From Albirhodobacter sp042466415 (GTDB taxonomy: Bacteria; Pseudomonadota; Alphaproteobacteria; Rhodobacterales; Rhodobacteraceae), in contig NZ_JAXHCH010000002.1 in assembly GCF_042466415.1 (NCBI RefSeq), forward strand, positions 1,426,001 to 1,490,000: a stretch of DNA of 64,000 nt. Direction: 5' to 3'. The notes beneath the pieces are model-generated. The model made no database searches, was not told the origin of the DNA, and worked only from the letters and a program-made list of their open reading frames with translations. Both the position numbers and the translations under genes were made by a program. Of the stretch, positions 8,149 to 15,805 are shown one piece after another (positions within the stretch are counted from its first letter, which is position 1; every line of letters begins with the position of its first letter).

Positions 8149-9285
8149 TTACCGCTTTGCGAATACAAAACACCTGTCGCGCCGGATCATGAGCCACATA
8201 GGCGTTCCGGTTTTGGGCAGGAAAACGTTGGGAACGGTGGTCTTCAACGTTGATCCGTCGAAATCCATCTTGAATTCAACCAAGCTCTCTCGCCCCATAA
8301 AGCGGGCGCGCTGAACGACGCCGCGCGCCGCCGTGCCGTCTTGCGGTGTCGGGTTCGGGCCGCGCCCCGCGCGATCGAAATCGATTTTCAGGTGCTGAGG
8401 CCGGATCACAATCTCGACCTCCGTTCCGTCGGGCTGGCCCGGCATCAAGAAGTCCCCGAAGGGCGTGGCGGTCAGCGCCCCCTGAACAGTCGAGGTGAGG
8501 ATGTTTACATCCGAGAAGAACTGCGCCGCGGCACGATCAACCGGTGCGTTATAGAGGTTATAGGGCGCGCCGCGCTGCACGATTTTACCGCCGCGCATGA
8601 GCAGAATTTGATCCGCCATCCGCATCGCCTCATGCGGCTCGTGGGTGACGAGCAAGACGGCTGTGCCCTCCTCTTTCAAAAGCGCGAGCGTCTCGTCGCG
8701 GATATCATCGCGCAGTCGCTCATCAAGGCCCGAAAAAGGTTCATCCATCAAAAGGATACGCGGGCTGGGCGCCAAGGCCCGCGCCAAGGCGACGCGCTGT
8801 TGCTCGCCGCCCGATAGCGCATGCGGGAAGCTGTCGATATGGCGCGCAAGGTGCACGCGTTTGAGGAGATCCATGACGCGGGCACGTTTTTCGGCCTTGG
8901 TCCCCGTCAACCCGAACGCGACATTCTCGGCGACGCTGAGATGCGGAAACAAGGCGAAATCCTGAAACATCAACCCGATAGACCGACGTTCCGGCGGGAT
9001 ACGGAACACGGTGTCGCAGACAAGTTTGCCATCGACGAAAATCTTGCCGGAATCTTGCATGTCGACGCCTGCGATCATCCGCAACGTCGTCGACTTACCG
9101 CAGCCCGATTGCCCCAAAAGACATGTCACCTGCCCCGCCGGAATCGCGAAGGACACATCATCCACCACGCAACGCCCATCGAATTCACGCATCAATCCCT
9201 GCACCTCCAACCGCGCAGGCGCGGCGGGCGCTGTAGCCTCGTCGGGGGCGTGGGACTGGGCGCTGGGGGCGGTTCGCAGGGGCAT
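8149..9285 (-). CDS. ABC transporter ATP-binding protein, FbpC/PotA-like
   Basis: This 378-residue ATPase belongs to an import-type ABC system of the Fe3+/spermidine/putrescine class. It has Walker A GQSGCGKST (58-66), Q-loop MFQDFALFPHL (107-115), signature LSGGEQQRVALAR (157-169), Walker B ILLMDEPFSGLDE and the H-loop VTHEP. The C-terminal about 120 residues form a TOBE-like regulatory domain (VEIVIRPQHLKI). No permease or binding-protein gene is adjacent, so the substrate cannot be told; ferric iron is the nearest guess. The N-terminal 25 residues are Ala/Pro-rich and unusual, and the real start might lie a little downstream. Confidence 0.85.
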   Translation of the reverse strand: MPLRTAPSAQSHAPDEATAPAAPARLEVQGLMREFDGRCVVDDVSFAIPAGQVTCLLGQSGCGKSTTLRMIAGVDMQDSGKIFVDGKLVCDTVFRIPPERRSIGLMFQDFALFPHLSVAENVAFGLTGTKAEKRARVMDLLKRVHLARHIDSFPHALSGGEQQRVALARALAPSPRILLMDEPFSGLDERLRDDIRDETLALLKEEGTAVLLVTHEPHEAMRMADQILLMRGGKIVQRGAPYNLYNAPVDRAAAQFFSDVNILTSTVQGALTATPFGDFLMPGQPDGTEVEIVIRPQHLKIDFDRAGRGPNPTPQDGTAARGVVQRARFMGRESLVEFKMDFDGSTLKTTVPNVFLPKTGTPMWLMIRRDRCFVFAKR

Positions 9286-9378
9286 CGCGATATCCGATCA
9301 ATTTACTTGGTCGACATTGGCGATACCAGCCACCGCCCCGCGACGCAAGCGCGTCACCATGCCGCGACGCCTTGTAAC

Positions 9379-9589
9379 TCATCGGTAAGGGGTTAATGTT
9401 GAACGCGTATCCATCACGACACGCCTGCCGAGCCTCCCCGATATGATTTTCGCGCGCACATCCTTTGCCCATCCCAGTGCGTTGACCGGATCGCCCGCCT
9501 GCGTGCCGCGCCCGCGCCCCGTCCGCCAAGCATAGATCCCACGCCGTCCGCCCCGCGATTTGCACCCAATCTTCAAACAAATGCCCCAT
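9379..9589 (-). pseudogene. Possible small frameshifted reading frame upstream of the ABC ATPase
   Basis: In the 374-base gap between the ABC ATPase and the Hint gene, the minus strand reads MGHLFEDWVQIAGRTAWDL from 9589. Around 9485-9505, in a run of GCGGGCGCGG repeats, coding-like composition shifts to another frame that reads DPVNALGWAKDVRAK to a stop at 9379. Joined, it would give roughly 69 residues. I recognise no family. It may be a remnant of a degraded gene, a programmed or artefactual frameshift, or simply non-coding DNA. Confidence 0.2.
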
Positions 9590-9645
9590 TTACCGCCGAA
9601 GACTTGACGCAAGGGGAGAGAACCACGATCTCCCCAGACAGTCGT

Positions 9646-9662
9646 AGGAGGTAGGATCCTTG
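9646..9662 (+). promoter_or_regulatory. Strong ribosome-binding site selecting a TTG start
   Basis: A perfect AGGAGG (9646-9651) stands eight bases before a TTG codon at 9660-9662, whereas the first ATG in frame is 26 bases away. This spacing favours TTG as the initiator of the Hint-domain gene. Confidence 0.65.
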
Positions 9663-10694
9663 ATCCCGAAAGTATCCATGAGCACCGAATTCGCCCCGAC
9701 CCCGATCTCCCCTGCTCCCGCACAGGCGACCCATGTCTATGACGTGGAGGATATTTGGGTGATTTCGGGCGCCAATCAGGGCGATGCTTTGGGAGACCCG
9801 TTCGAATGCGAGCCGGGCGATACCTACCAGTTGGAGCGTGATGCGACCCCGCTTCGCCTGATGCTCAGCACCAATGCCGACGGCCAGCAAATCATCGCCG
9901 AAGGTTCGGAAATCGGCACGCAGGGCGACCAAATCACCCTGACCGCGAGATATGTGATGATGGCCCCCGATAGCGACAAGGTGGATCTCTTGCTGATCCG
10001 GCATGAGCCAAGCGGACATCGCTTTGCCCTGCCCCTGTCGCCGATCGCGCCGCGCGTCGATTATATGCTGATTGAGGCGCATGAAGATCCCGGCACGACG
10101 CAGTTGGCGGATCTGGTATGCGTCGCCTTCACAACCGGCACGATGATCACACTCGCTGGCGGTGCCCAACGGCCAATCGAATCTTTGCAGGCGGGCGACC
10201 GTATTCTAACCCGCGATTCCGGCCCGCAACCGCTGCGGCTGGTCGCGAAGGCAACCTTGCGCGCCTTGGGGACATTCGCGCCGGTCGTGATCTCATCGGG
10301 CACTTTGGGGAACGAGGGCGATCTTGTCGTCTCGCCCCATCACCGCATCTTCCTATATCGCCGTGGCGAGCGCCGAATTGGCACAACATCCGAGACATTG
10401 GTGCAGGCCAAGCATCTGGTGGACGGCGAGAACGTCTGGCAGCGCGAAGGGGGATATGTCGATTACTACGCCTTGGTCTTTGACCGCCACGAGATCATCT
10501 ATGCCGAAGGCATTCCGTGCGAAAGCCTGATGGTTTCGGAGGCGACCTTGGGGGTTTTGCCGCAAGACCTCGCCGCGGAGGTGCGCGACCGTCTTCCCGG
10601 TCTGACCCACCGCCCCCATTTCGGAACGGAAGCGGGGCGTGATCTGCTCGATAGCGTTGGCCGTGATAAGATTTTCAGGCGACGCGACGAGTAA
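9660..10694 (+). CDS. Hint-domain (Hedgehog/intein-type) protein
   Basis: This 344-residue protein has an N-terminal part without recognised domain (about 1-150) followed by a Hint domain. The Hint start is VCVAFTTGTMIT, with RPIESLQAGDRILTRD after it, then VVSPHHRIFLYRR and the H-E-I-I-Y-A-E-G-I-P-C-E-S-L block. Single-Hint proteins are a large expanded family in Rhodobacterales, often secreted or attached to repeat-rich proteins, with no established function. The candidate autoprocessing residue is Cys154, placed two residues before the Phe of the FTTGT motif rather than directly before it as in many relatives. The gene has a TTG start and stands alone, followed by prfC 100 bases downstream. 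Confidence 0.85.
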   Translation: MIPKVSMSTEFAPTPISPAPAQATHVYDVEDIWVISGANQGDALGDPFECEPGDTYQLERDATPLRLMLSTNADGQQIIAEGSEIGTQGDQITLTARYVMMAPDSDKVDLLLIRHEPSGHRFALPLSPIAPRVDYMLIEAHEDPGTTQLADLVCVAFTTGTMITLAGGAQRPIESLQAGDRILTRDSGPQPLRLVAKATLRALGTFAPVVISSGTLGNEGDLVVSPHHRIFLYRRGERRIGTTSETLVQAKHLVDGENVWQREGGYVDYYALVFDRHEIIYAEGIPCESLMVSEATLGVLPQDLAAEVRDRLPGLTHRPHFGTEAGRDLLDSVGRDKIFRRRDE

Positions 10695-10794
10695 AATGGC
10701 CGCCGTGCGCGCGTGACCCCGCGGCAGATTGCCTTCCGCGCGCGACGTAGCAATCCCCATTGCCCAAAACCGCGCTGTCGGGTAAATCCCGCGC

Positions 10795-12390
10795 ATGACA
10801 CAGACCGCTCAACTCCCCGCTCAAATCGCCCGCCGCAGGACTTTCGCGATCATTTCGCACCCTGACGCGGGCAAGACCACGCTCACTGAAAAGTTCCTGC
10901 TATTTGGCGGCGCTATTCAGATGGCCGGACAGGTGCGGGCCAAAGGCGAGGCGCGGCGCACGCGCTCTGACTTCATGAAGATGGAGCAAGATCGCGGGAT
11001 TTCGGTTTCGGCCTCGGCTATGTCGTTCGAATATAAAGACTATCTGTTCAATCTCGTCGACACGCCCGGCCACTCGGATTTCTCCGAGGATACCTACCGC
11101 ACGCTAACGGCGGTGGATGCGGCCATCATGGTGATCGACGGGGCGAAGGGGGTTGAGAGCCAGACGCGCAAGCTGTTTGAGGTATGCCGGCTGCGCGATT
11201 TGCCGATCTTGACATTTTGTAACAAGATGGACCGCGAAAGCCGCGACACGTTCGAGATCATTGACGAAATTCAAGAGAATCTCGCGATTGACGTGGCCCC
11301 TGCGTCTTGGCCTATCGGGGTCGGGCGCGATTTTCTTGGCTGCTATGATTTGCTGCACGACCGTCTGGAATTGATGGATCGGGCGGATCGTAACCGCGTG
11401 GCGGAGACGGTGAAAATCACCGGTCTGGACGATCCGAAGCTGGCCGAGCATATCCCCGCCGCACAATTGGCGCAGCTACGCGAAGAAATCGAGATGGCGC
11501 GCGAATTGCTGCCGGCGTTTGATCGCCAAAGCTTCCTCGAGGGGCATATGACGCCGATCTGGTTTGGCTCTGCGATCAATTCCTTCGGGGTGCGCGAATT
11601 GATGGACGGGATTGGCGAGTTCGGCCCCCTTCCACAGCCGCAAAAATCCGCAGGCCGCACCATTGACCCGGCCGAAAGCCCCGTCACGGGTTTTGTCTTT
11701 AAAGTTCAAGCCAATATGGACCCGAAACACCGCGACCGCGTTGCGTTCGTTCGCCTCGCCTCGGGGCATTTCGAGCGCGGCATGAAGCTGAACCATGTGC
11801 GGTTGAAAAAGCCGATGGCGATCACCAACCCTGTTTTGTTCCTCGCCGCGGACCGTGAACTGGCCGAGGAAGCCTGGGCGGGCGACATCATCGGTATTCC
11901 AAACCACGGGCAATTGCGGATCGGGGATGCGCTGACCGAGGGCGAACCGCTGCAGTTCACCGGCATCCCGAGCTTTGCGCCCGAGCTGTTGAACACGGTG
12001 CGCGCGCTTGACCCGATGAAGGCCAAGCATCTGGATAAGGCGCTTTTGCAATTTGCCGAGGAAGGCGCCGCCAAAGTTTTCAAACCGATGATTGGTTCGG
12101 GCTTTATCGTGGGTGTTGTTGGCGCGTTGCAGTTCGAGGTTCTCGCAAGCCGGATCGAAATCGAATACGGTCTTCCGGTCCGCTTCGAGCAGAGCCAGTT
12201 CACCTCCGCGCGCTGGATCTCCGGTCCGAAGGCGGAGGTCGAGAAGATGGTCAATATCAACAAGCAGCATATCGCCACCGATAGCGACGGCGACATGGTT
12301 TTCCTGACGCGGCTGCAATGGGACATCGACCGCGTTGCACGCGACTATCCGGAGCTAAAACTGACCGCGACGAAGGAAATGATGGTTTAA
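10795..12390 (+). CDS. prfC: Peptide chain release factor 3
   Basis: This 531-residue translational GTPase removes RF1/RF2 from the ribosome after peptide release. The GTPase motifs are all present: SHPDAGKTTLTE (P-loop, about 21-32), RGISVSASAMSFEYKD (switch I side), DTPGHSDFSEDTYRTL (G3) and NKMDRESRD (G4). Domain II and III segments such as GFVFKVQANMDPKHRDRVAFVRL and GVVGALQFEVLASRI are typical of RF3. Length is normal. It is monocistronic as far as visible; a candidate sRNA gene starts about 160 bases downstream on the same strand. Confidence 0.96.
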   Translation: MTQTAQLPAQIARRRTFAIISHPDAGKTTLTEKFLLFGGAIQMAGQVRAKGEARRTRSDFMKMEQDRGISVSASAMSFEYKDYLFNLVDTPGHSDFSEDTYRTLTAVDAAIMVIDGAKGVESQTRKLFEVCRLRDLPILTFCNKMDRESRDTFEIIDEIQENLAIDVAPASWPIGVGRDFLGCYDLLHDRLELMDRADRNRVAETVKITGLDDPKLAEHIPAAQLAQLREEIEMARELLPAFDRQSFLEGHMTPIWFGSAINSFGVRELMDGIGEFGPLPQPQKSAGRTIDPAESPVTGFVFKVQANMDPKHRDRVAFVRLASGHFERGMKLNHVRLKKPMAITNPVLFLAADRELAEEAWAGDIIGIPNHGQLRIGDALTEGEPLQFTGIPSFAPELLNTVRALDPMKAKHLDKALLQFAEEGAAKVFKPMIGSGFIVGVVGALQFEVLASRIEIEYGLPVRFEQSQFTSARWISGPKAEVEKMVNINKQHIATDSDGDMVFLTRLQWDIDRVARDYPELKLTATKEMMV

Positions 12391-12511
12391 CCCCCATCCC
12401 CTCATCGCAAGACCTGCGGCGCGGCATGTGGCGAATAGGCCAGATGCCGCGCTTTTCATATCAACGAGAATGTCAATTTCTCTCGATGCTTCGAGATTTT
12501 ATCATCGGTCT

Positions 12512-12540
12512 CTTGCAATCATCTGCGCAGATCCCAAATC
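12512..12540 (+). promoter_or_regulatory. Heat-shock sigma (RpoH-like) promoter for the downstream sRNA
   Basis: CTTGCAA (12512-12518), 14 bases, then CCCAAATC (12533-12540) closely fits the sigma-32 consensus CTTGAAA-N11-16-CCCCATNT. A sigma-70 reading (TTGCAA-N17-AAATCA) is weaker. Predicted transcription start is about 12547-12550, just before the first hairpin of the sRNA candidate. Confidence 0.5.
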
Positions 12541-12547
12541 AAGTTGA

Positions 12548-12670
12548 GCGACGCAGCTTGCACGGGGTTCCTCCCTGTCCCCCCGCAAGGCCGACGCGAT
12601 CTCATCCCGGCACGGGATGTGAAACGGCCGGTCAAGGGTCCTCCCCCCCTGACCGGCCGCAAATTTTTTC
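12548..12670 (+). ncRNA. Candidate stress sRNA resembling the CcsR/cuckoo family
   Basis: Between prfC and osmC the plus strand carries two hairpins with CCTCC-rich loops. Hairpin 1 pairs CTTGC plus GGGG (12557-12567) with CCCC plus GCAAG (12580-12589) around the loop TTCCTCCCTG. A small stem ATCCCG/CGGGAT follows (12604-12618). Hairpin 2 pairs CGGCCGGTCA (12625-12634) with TGACCGGCCG (12650-12659) around a loop containing CCTCCCCCC and ends in a T-run. Rhodobacter sphaeroides CcsR and related cuckoo RNAs are RpoH-controlled, with CUYCCUCCC motifs in loops and a terminator hairpin; they are normally linked to a DUF1127 gene, which is absent here. The loops are anti-Shine-Dalgarno-like. The family assignment is inference from structure and motif. 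Confidence 0.55.
12625..12669 (+). terminator. Rho-independent terminator of the sRNA candidate
   Basis: A perfect 10-bp stem (CGGCCGGTCA with TGACCGGCCG) with a pyrimidine-rich loop is followed by CAAATTTTTT. It would end plus-strand transcripts and faces the 3' end of osmC. Confidence 0.8.
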
Positions 12671-12692
12671 AGCTGGTGCCGATATGCGCGGA

Positions 12693-13115
12693 TTAGGCGA
12701 CGCTCAGATCCAACGTGATTTCGCAATTCAGAAGCTGCGAAACGGGGCATCCCTCTTTGGCGGCCTCGGCAACCTCACGAATATCGTCCTCATCCGCATC
12801 GGCTTTTACGGTGCAGGTCAACTCGGATTTCAGAATTGAGAACCCGGCCGCCGTCTTATCCATGACGATCACACATTGCGTCTCAATCGCAACACCCGTG
12901 ATCTCGGCCCCTGATAGCATGTTCGCAAACGCCATCGAGAAACAGGACGCATGGGCCGCGGCGATCAATTCTTCCGGATTCGTGCCCGATTTATCCTCAA
13001 ATCGGGTGTTGAAACCGTAGGGCTGCGCGGTGAGCGCGCCCGATTGGGTCGAAATTTCGCCGCCGCCGTCTTTAAGATCGCCCGTCCATTTTGCTGTGCC
13101 GGATTTCTTGATCAT
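12693..13115 (-). CDS. osmC: OsmC-family peroxiredoxin
   Basis: This 140-residue thiol peroxidase of the OsmC branch reduces organic hydroperoxides in the cytoplasm. The two catalytic cysteines are visible: Cys58 in AAAHASCFSMAFAN and Cys123 in EGCPVSQLLN. The N-terminus KKSGTAKWTGDLKDGGGEIST and the YGFNTRFEDKSGTNPEELIAAAHA block are characteristic of OsmC rather than Ohr. The ATG at 13113-13115 follows an AGGAGA site. It converges with the sRNA candidate and stands alone. Confidence 0.92.
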   Translation of the reverse strand: MIKKSGTAKWTGDLKDGGGEISTQSGALTAQPYGFNTRFEDKSGTNPEELIAAAHASCFSMAFANMLSGAEITGVAIETQCVIVMDKTAAGFSILKSELTCTVKADADEDDIREVAEAAKEGCPVSQLLNCEITLDLSVA

Positions 13116-13186
13116 GATCTTCTCCTAAATGAGTCATTCATAAAACGCGGTGCGCGCGGGTTTGTTCCTTTGCGCGGGCTCGCTGC

Positions 13187-14383
13187 TTAACCGTTCGGGT
13201 CGATCAAGCGCTGGTATTCCTGAATCGCGAACCGATCCGTCATCCCCGCCACATAATCCAGAACGATCCGCGCCAGAGTTTGCTGGCGATTGTCGTCGCG
13301 CGCCAGTGCCGCCGCAACATCGTCATGCCAATCCTCGGGCAAAAGCTCGGGGCGCTCCATGAACAAAGGGAACAGCGCATTGACCATCCCCGTGACCCGC
13401 TCGCGTTCCACCACAACCGAGGGCGCGCGGTACATCCGTGTGAACAAAAAGCCCTTAATCGCTTTCAAATTCTGGTAAAGCGGCTTCGAGAACCGGATAA
13501 TCGGCCCGTCCATCGAGCGAATATCATCCGCCGCCTGTGGTTGAAGGGCGGCGAGGCGGTTCTCCGCGACGGCAATCACATCCTCCACCATCACGCCGAA
13601 GACACGGCGCAACGCCTCATGGCGGCGGCGCATCGGTTCCAACCCCGGATGCAAACGATCCACCTCCGCGAAACACTCCCCGATCACAGGCAATTCGCAA
13701 AGATCATCCTCGGTGAACAGCCCTGCGCGCAAACCGTCATGCAAATCATGGTGGTTATAGGCACAGTCATCTGCCACGGCCGCAACCTGCGCCTCGGCAG
13801 AGGCATTCGTCGCGAGTTCGAGATCCCACATGTCATCAACTTCGATCAACGCGTAGGGCAGCAAATCGCGCGAGGGCGCCGAATGCGAGCCACCATGATC
13901 GGAGATGGCGGGGCCGTTGTGCTTGGCGATGCCCTCCAACGTCTCCCACGTAAGGTTCAGGCCGTCAAAGCCTGCGTAATGTTTTTCCAACTTCGTCACA
14001 ATCCTCAGCGCCTGCGCATTGTGATCAAACCCGCCATAGGGGGCCATCAGCTCGTGCAGGGCATCCTCGCCGGTGTGGCCGAAAGGCGGATGGCCCAAAT
14101 CATGCGCCAGCGCGACAGCTTCCGCCAGATCGGTGTTCAGACCCAACGCCGCCGCAATGGTGCGCGCCACTTGCGCGACCTCGATCGTATGCGTCAGCCG
14201 CGTGCGGTAATAGTCGCCCTCGTGTTCGACAAACACCTGTGTCTTGTGTTTGAGACGACGGAACGCGGAGGAGTGGATGATCCGGTCGCGATCACGTTGA
14301 AAAGGCGACCGAAATGTCGAGATACTCTCATCAAACAACCGTCCACGGCTATCCACGGGCTGGCAGGCATAGGGTTTGAGCAT
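13187..14383 (-). CDS. dgt: dGTPase (deoxyguanosinetriphosphate triphosphohydrolase-like, HD domain)
   Basis: This 398-residue cytoplasmic HD-domain enzyme hydrolyses dNTPs to nucleoside plus triphosphate and limits nucleotide pools. The metal-binding HD set is seen as RLTHTIEVAQVAR, then LAHDLGHPPFGHTGED, with a later Asp in VADDCAYNHHDLHDGL. The start region SPFQRDRDRIIHSSAFRRLKHKTQVF is typical of the shorter, type-2 dGTPases of alphaproteobacteria. The ATG at 14381-14383 follows AAGGAG by five bases; a TTG one codon upstream is possible. It diverges from the A-type carrier gene. Confidence 0.92.
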   Translation of the reverse strand: MLKPYACQPVDSRGRLFDESISTFRSPFQRDRDRIIHSSAFRRLKHKTQVFVEHEGDYYRTRLTHTIEVAQVARTIAAALGLNTDLAEAVALAHDLGHPPFGHTGEDALHELMAPYGGFDHNAQALRIVTKLEKHYAGFDGLNLTWETLEGIAKHNGPAISDHGGSHSAPSRDLLPYALIEVDDMWDLELATNASAEAQVAAVADDCAYNHHDLHDGLRAGLFTEDDLCELPVIGECFAEVDRLHPGLEPMRRRHEALRRVFGVMVEDVIAVAENRLAALQPQAADDIRSMDGPIIRFSKPLYQNLKAIKGFLFTRMYRAPSVVVERERVTGMVNALFPLFMERPELLPEDWHDDVAAALARDDNRQQTLARIVLDYVAGMTDRFAIQEYQRLIDPNG

Positions 14384-14512
14384 CAAGGCTCCTTATCAAC
14401 TTAAGCAAGATCATCGGCGCGGGTTCTTGTGCCGCCTCCCCTCAACTCTATATAGTCTTTGTAACGGATGAACAGGCCTCGCCCTTTGCGCAGGCCATCC
14501 TCGGAGGCCAAA

Positions 14513-14842
14513 ATGCTCACCCTGCCGCCCAAAGTGACCGATCGCGCGTTTAACCGCTTGAAAGAGATCAACGAAAGCAGCGACACCCCGCAAGCCCTGC
14601 GCGTGGCGGTGGAAGGTGGCGGCTGTTCGGGATTCCAATACGAGATCAAACTCGACACCCCCGCCTCCGACGACATCATCTTGGAAGGCGCGGGCCAGAA
14701 GGTGCTGATCGATCCGGTCTCGTTACCATTCCTGACCGGCGCGGTGATTGATTTCACCGATGAATTGATCGGCGCGCGCTTCGCGATCGAAAACCCCAAT
14801 GCGACAAGTTCGTGCGGGTGCGGGACCTCGTTCTCGATGTAA
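14513..14842 (+). CDS. erpA: A-type Fe-S carrier, ErpA/IscA-like
   Basis: This 109-residue iron-sulfur carrier has the three invariant cysteines: Cys38 in EGGGCSGFQY and Cys101/Cys103 in SSCGCGTSFSM. It would accept clusters from the Suf machinery and pass them to apo-enzymes. The ErpA label rests on general resemblance (the SGFQY signature); IscA or SufA cannot be excluded. I chose the ATG at 14513, preceded by CGGAGG, rather than a start 15 codons upstream that adds a basic, non-conserved tail. The next gene is xthA, 49 bases downstream. A second A-type carrier lies at 30031-30390. Confidence 0.85.
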   Translation: MLTLPPKVTDRAFNRLKEINESSDTPQALRVAVEGGGCSGFQYEIKLDTPASDDIILEGAGQKVLIDPVSLPFLTGAVIDFTDELIGARFAIENPNATSSCGCGTSFSM

Positions 14843-14891
14843 GTTGCGCCCTCCGCTCCCCCCCCTACAAAGGCGAAAAGCGGAGGCTCCA

Positions 14892-15671
14892 ATGAAAATC
14901 GCAACCTTCAATATCAACGGCATCAAAGCCCGGATCGAGGCGCTGCCGGCTTGGCTCGAAATCGCCAAGCCTGACGTCGCGATGCTGCAAGAGATCAAAT
15001 CCGTCGATGAAGGTTTCCCGTCCGAGATCTTCGAAGACATGGGCTACCGCGTTGAGACGCATGGCCAAAAAAGCTTCAATGGTGTCGCCATCCTGTCGCG
15101 CCTGCCGCTTGAGGATGTAACCCGAGGGCTGGCGGGCGACGATACAGACGAGCAAGCGCGTTACATTGAAGCCACGGTGATTGGCAAGACCGCCGTCCGG
15201 CTCTGCTGTCTGTATCTGCCAAATGGCAATCCGGTTCCCGGCCCCAAGTATGACTATAAGCTCGCATGGATGGACCGGCTGCATGCCCGCGCGAAAGAGC
15301 TGCTCGTGCAGGAGATCCCCTTCGTGATGGCGGGCGATTATAATATTATCGAACAAGACACGGATGCCGCGAAACCCGAGCTATGGCGCGAGGATGCGCT
15401 CGCACTGCCGACCTCCCGCGCGGCATACCGTAAAATTGCGGCGCTCGGCTTGACGAATGCGCTTCGTGCCAAACACCCCGAAGCGGGGCTCTACTCGTTT
15501 TGGGATTATCAGGCCGGCGCGTGGCAGAAGAACAACGGGATTTTGATCGACCATCTTCTGCTATCCCCGCAAGCTGCGGATCTTCTGATCGATGCAGGGA
15601 TCGATAAGAACACGCGCGCAGGCGACAAGCCCTCCGACCATGTGCCTGTGTGGGCACAGCTGGACGCCTGA
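14892..15671 (+). CDS. xthA: Exodeoxyribonuclease III
   Basis: This 259-residue DNA-repair nuclease is an AP endonuclease and 3'-exonuclease of the exonuclease-endonuclease-phosphatase fold. The catalytic motifs are present: FNINGIKAR, the metal Glu in MLQEIKSVDEGFP, the YLPNGN segment, GDYNI, and the terminal SDHVPVWAQL with the Asp-His pair. The ATG at 14892 follows GCGGAGGCTCC. The last codon is followed within seven bases by copy 2 of the dispersed repeat. Length is normal. Confidence 0.94.
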   Translation: MKIATFNINGIKARIEALPAWLEIAKPDVAMLQEIKSVDEGFPSEIFEDMGYRVETHGQKSFNGVAILSRLPLEDVTRGLAGDDTDEQARYIEATVIGKTAVRLCCLYLPNGNPVPGPKYDYKLAWMDRLHARAKELLVQEIPFVMAGDYNIIEQDTDAAKPELWREDALALPTSRAAYRKIAALGLTNALRAKHPEAGLYSFWDYQAGAWQKNNGILIDHLLLSPQAADLLIDAGIDKNTRAGDKPSDHVPVWAQLDA

Positions 15672-15677
15672 AGCCAA

Positions 15678-15734
15678 GGGGCTCTGCCCCTCTGCTACGC
15701 ATTCACCCCGGGATATTTTTGGCAACCGGAAAGG
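15678..15734. repeat. Dispersed intergenic repeat, copy 2
   Basis: GGGGCTCTGCCCC (15678-15690), a different 15-base spacer, then CCCCGGGATATTT and GGCAACCGGAAAGG (15706-15734). It matches copy 1 (4507-4553) in both conserved blocks and in orientation on the plus strand. It lies immediately after the xthA stop, before the convergent RamA-like gene. Confidence 0.7.
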
Positions 15735-15805
15735 CACGATGCGCCTGCCGGTTGCCCGAATTGTGACGCGGAAGGGTGGCGGGGATAGCTCCGCGCCGCC
15801 CTATT

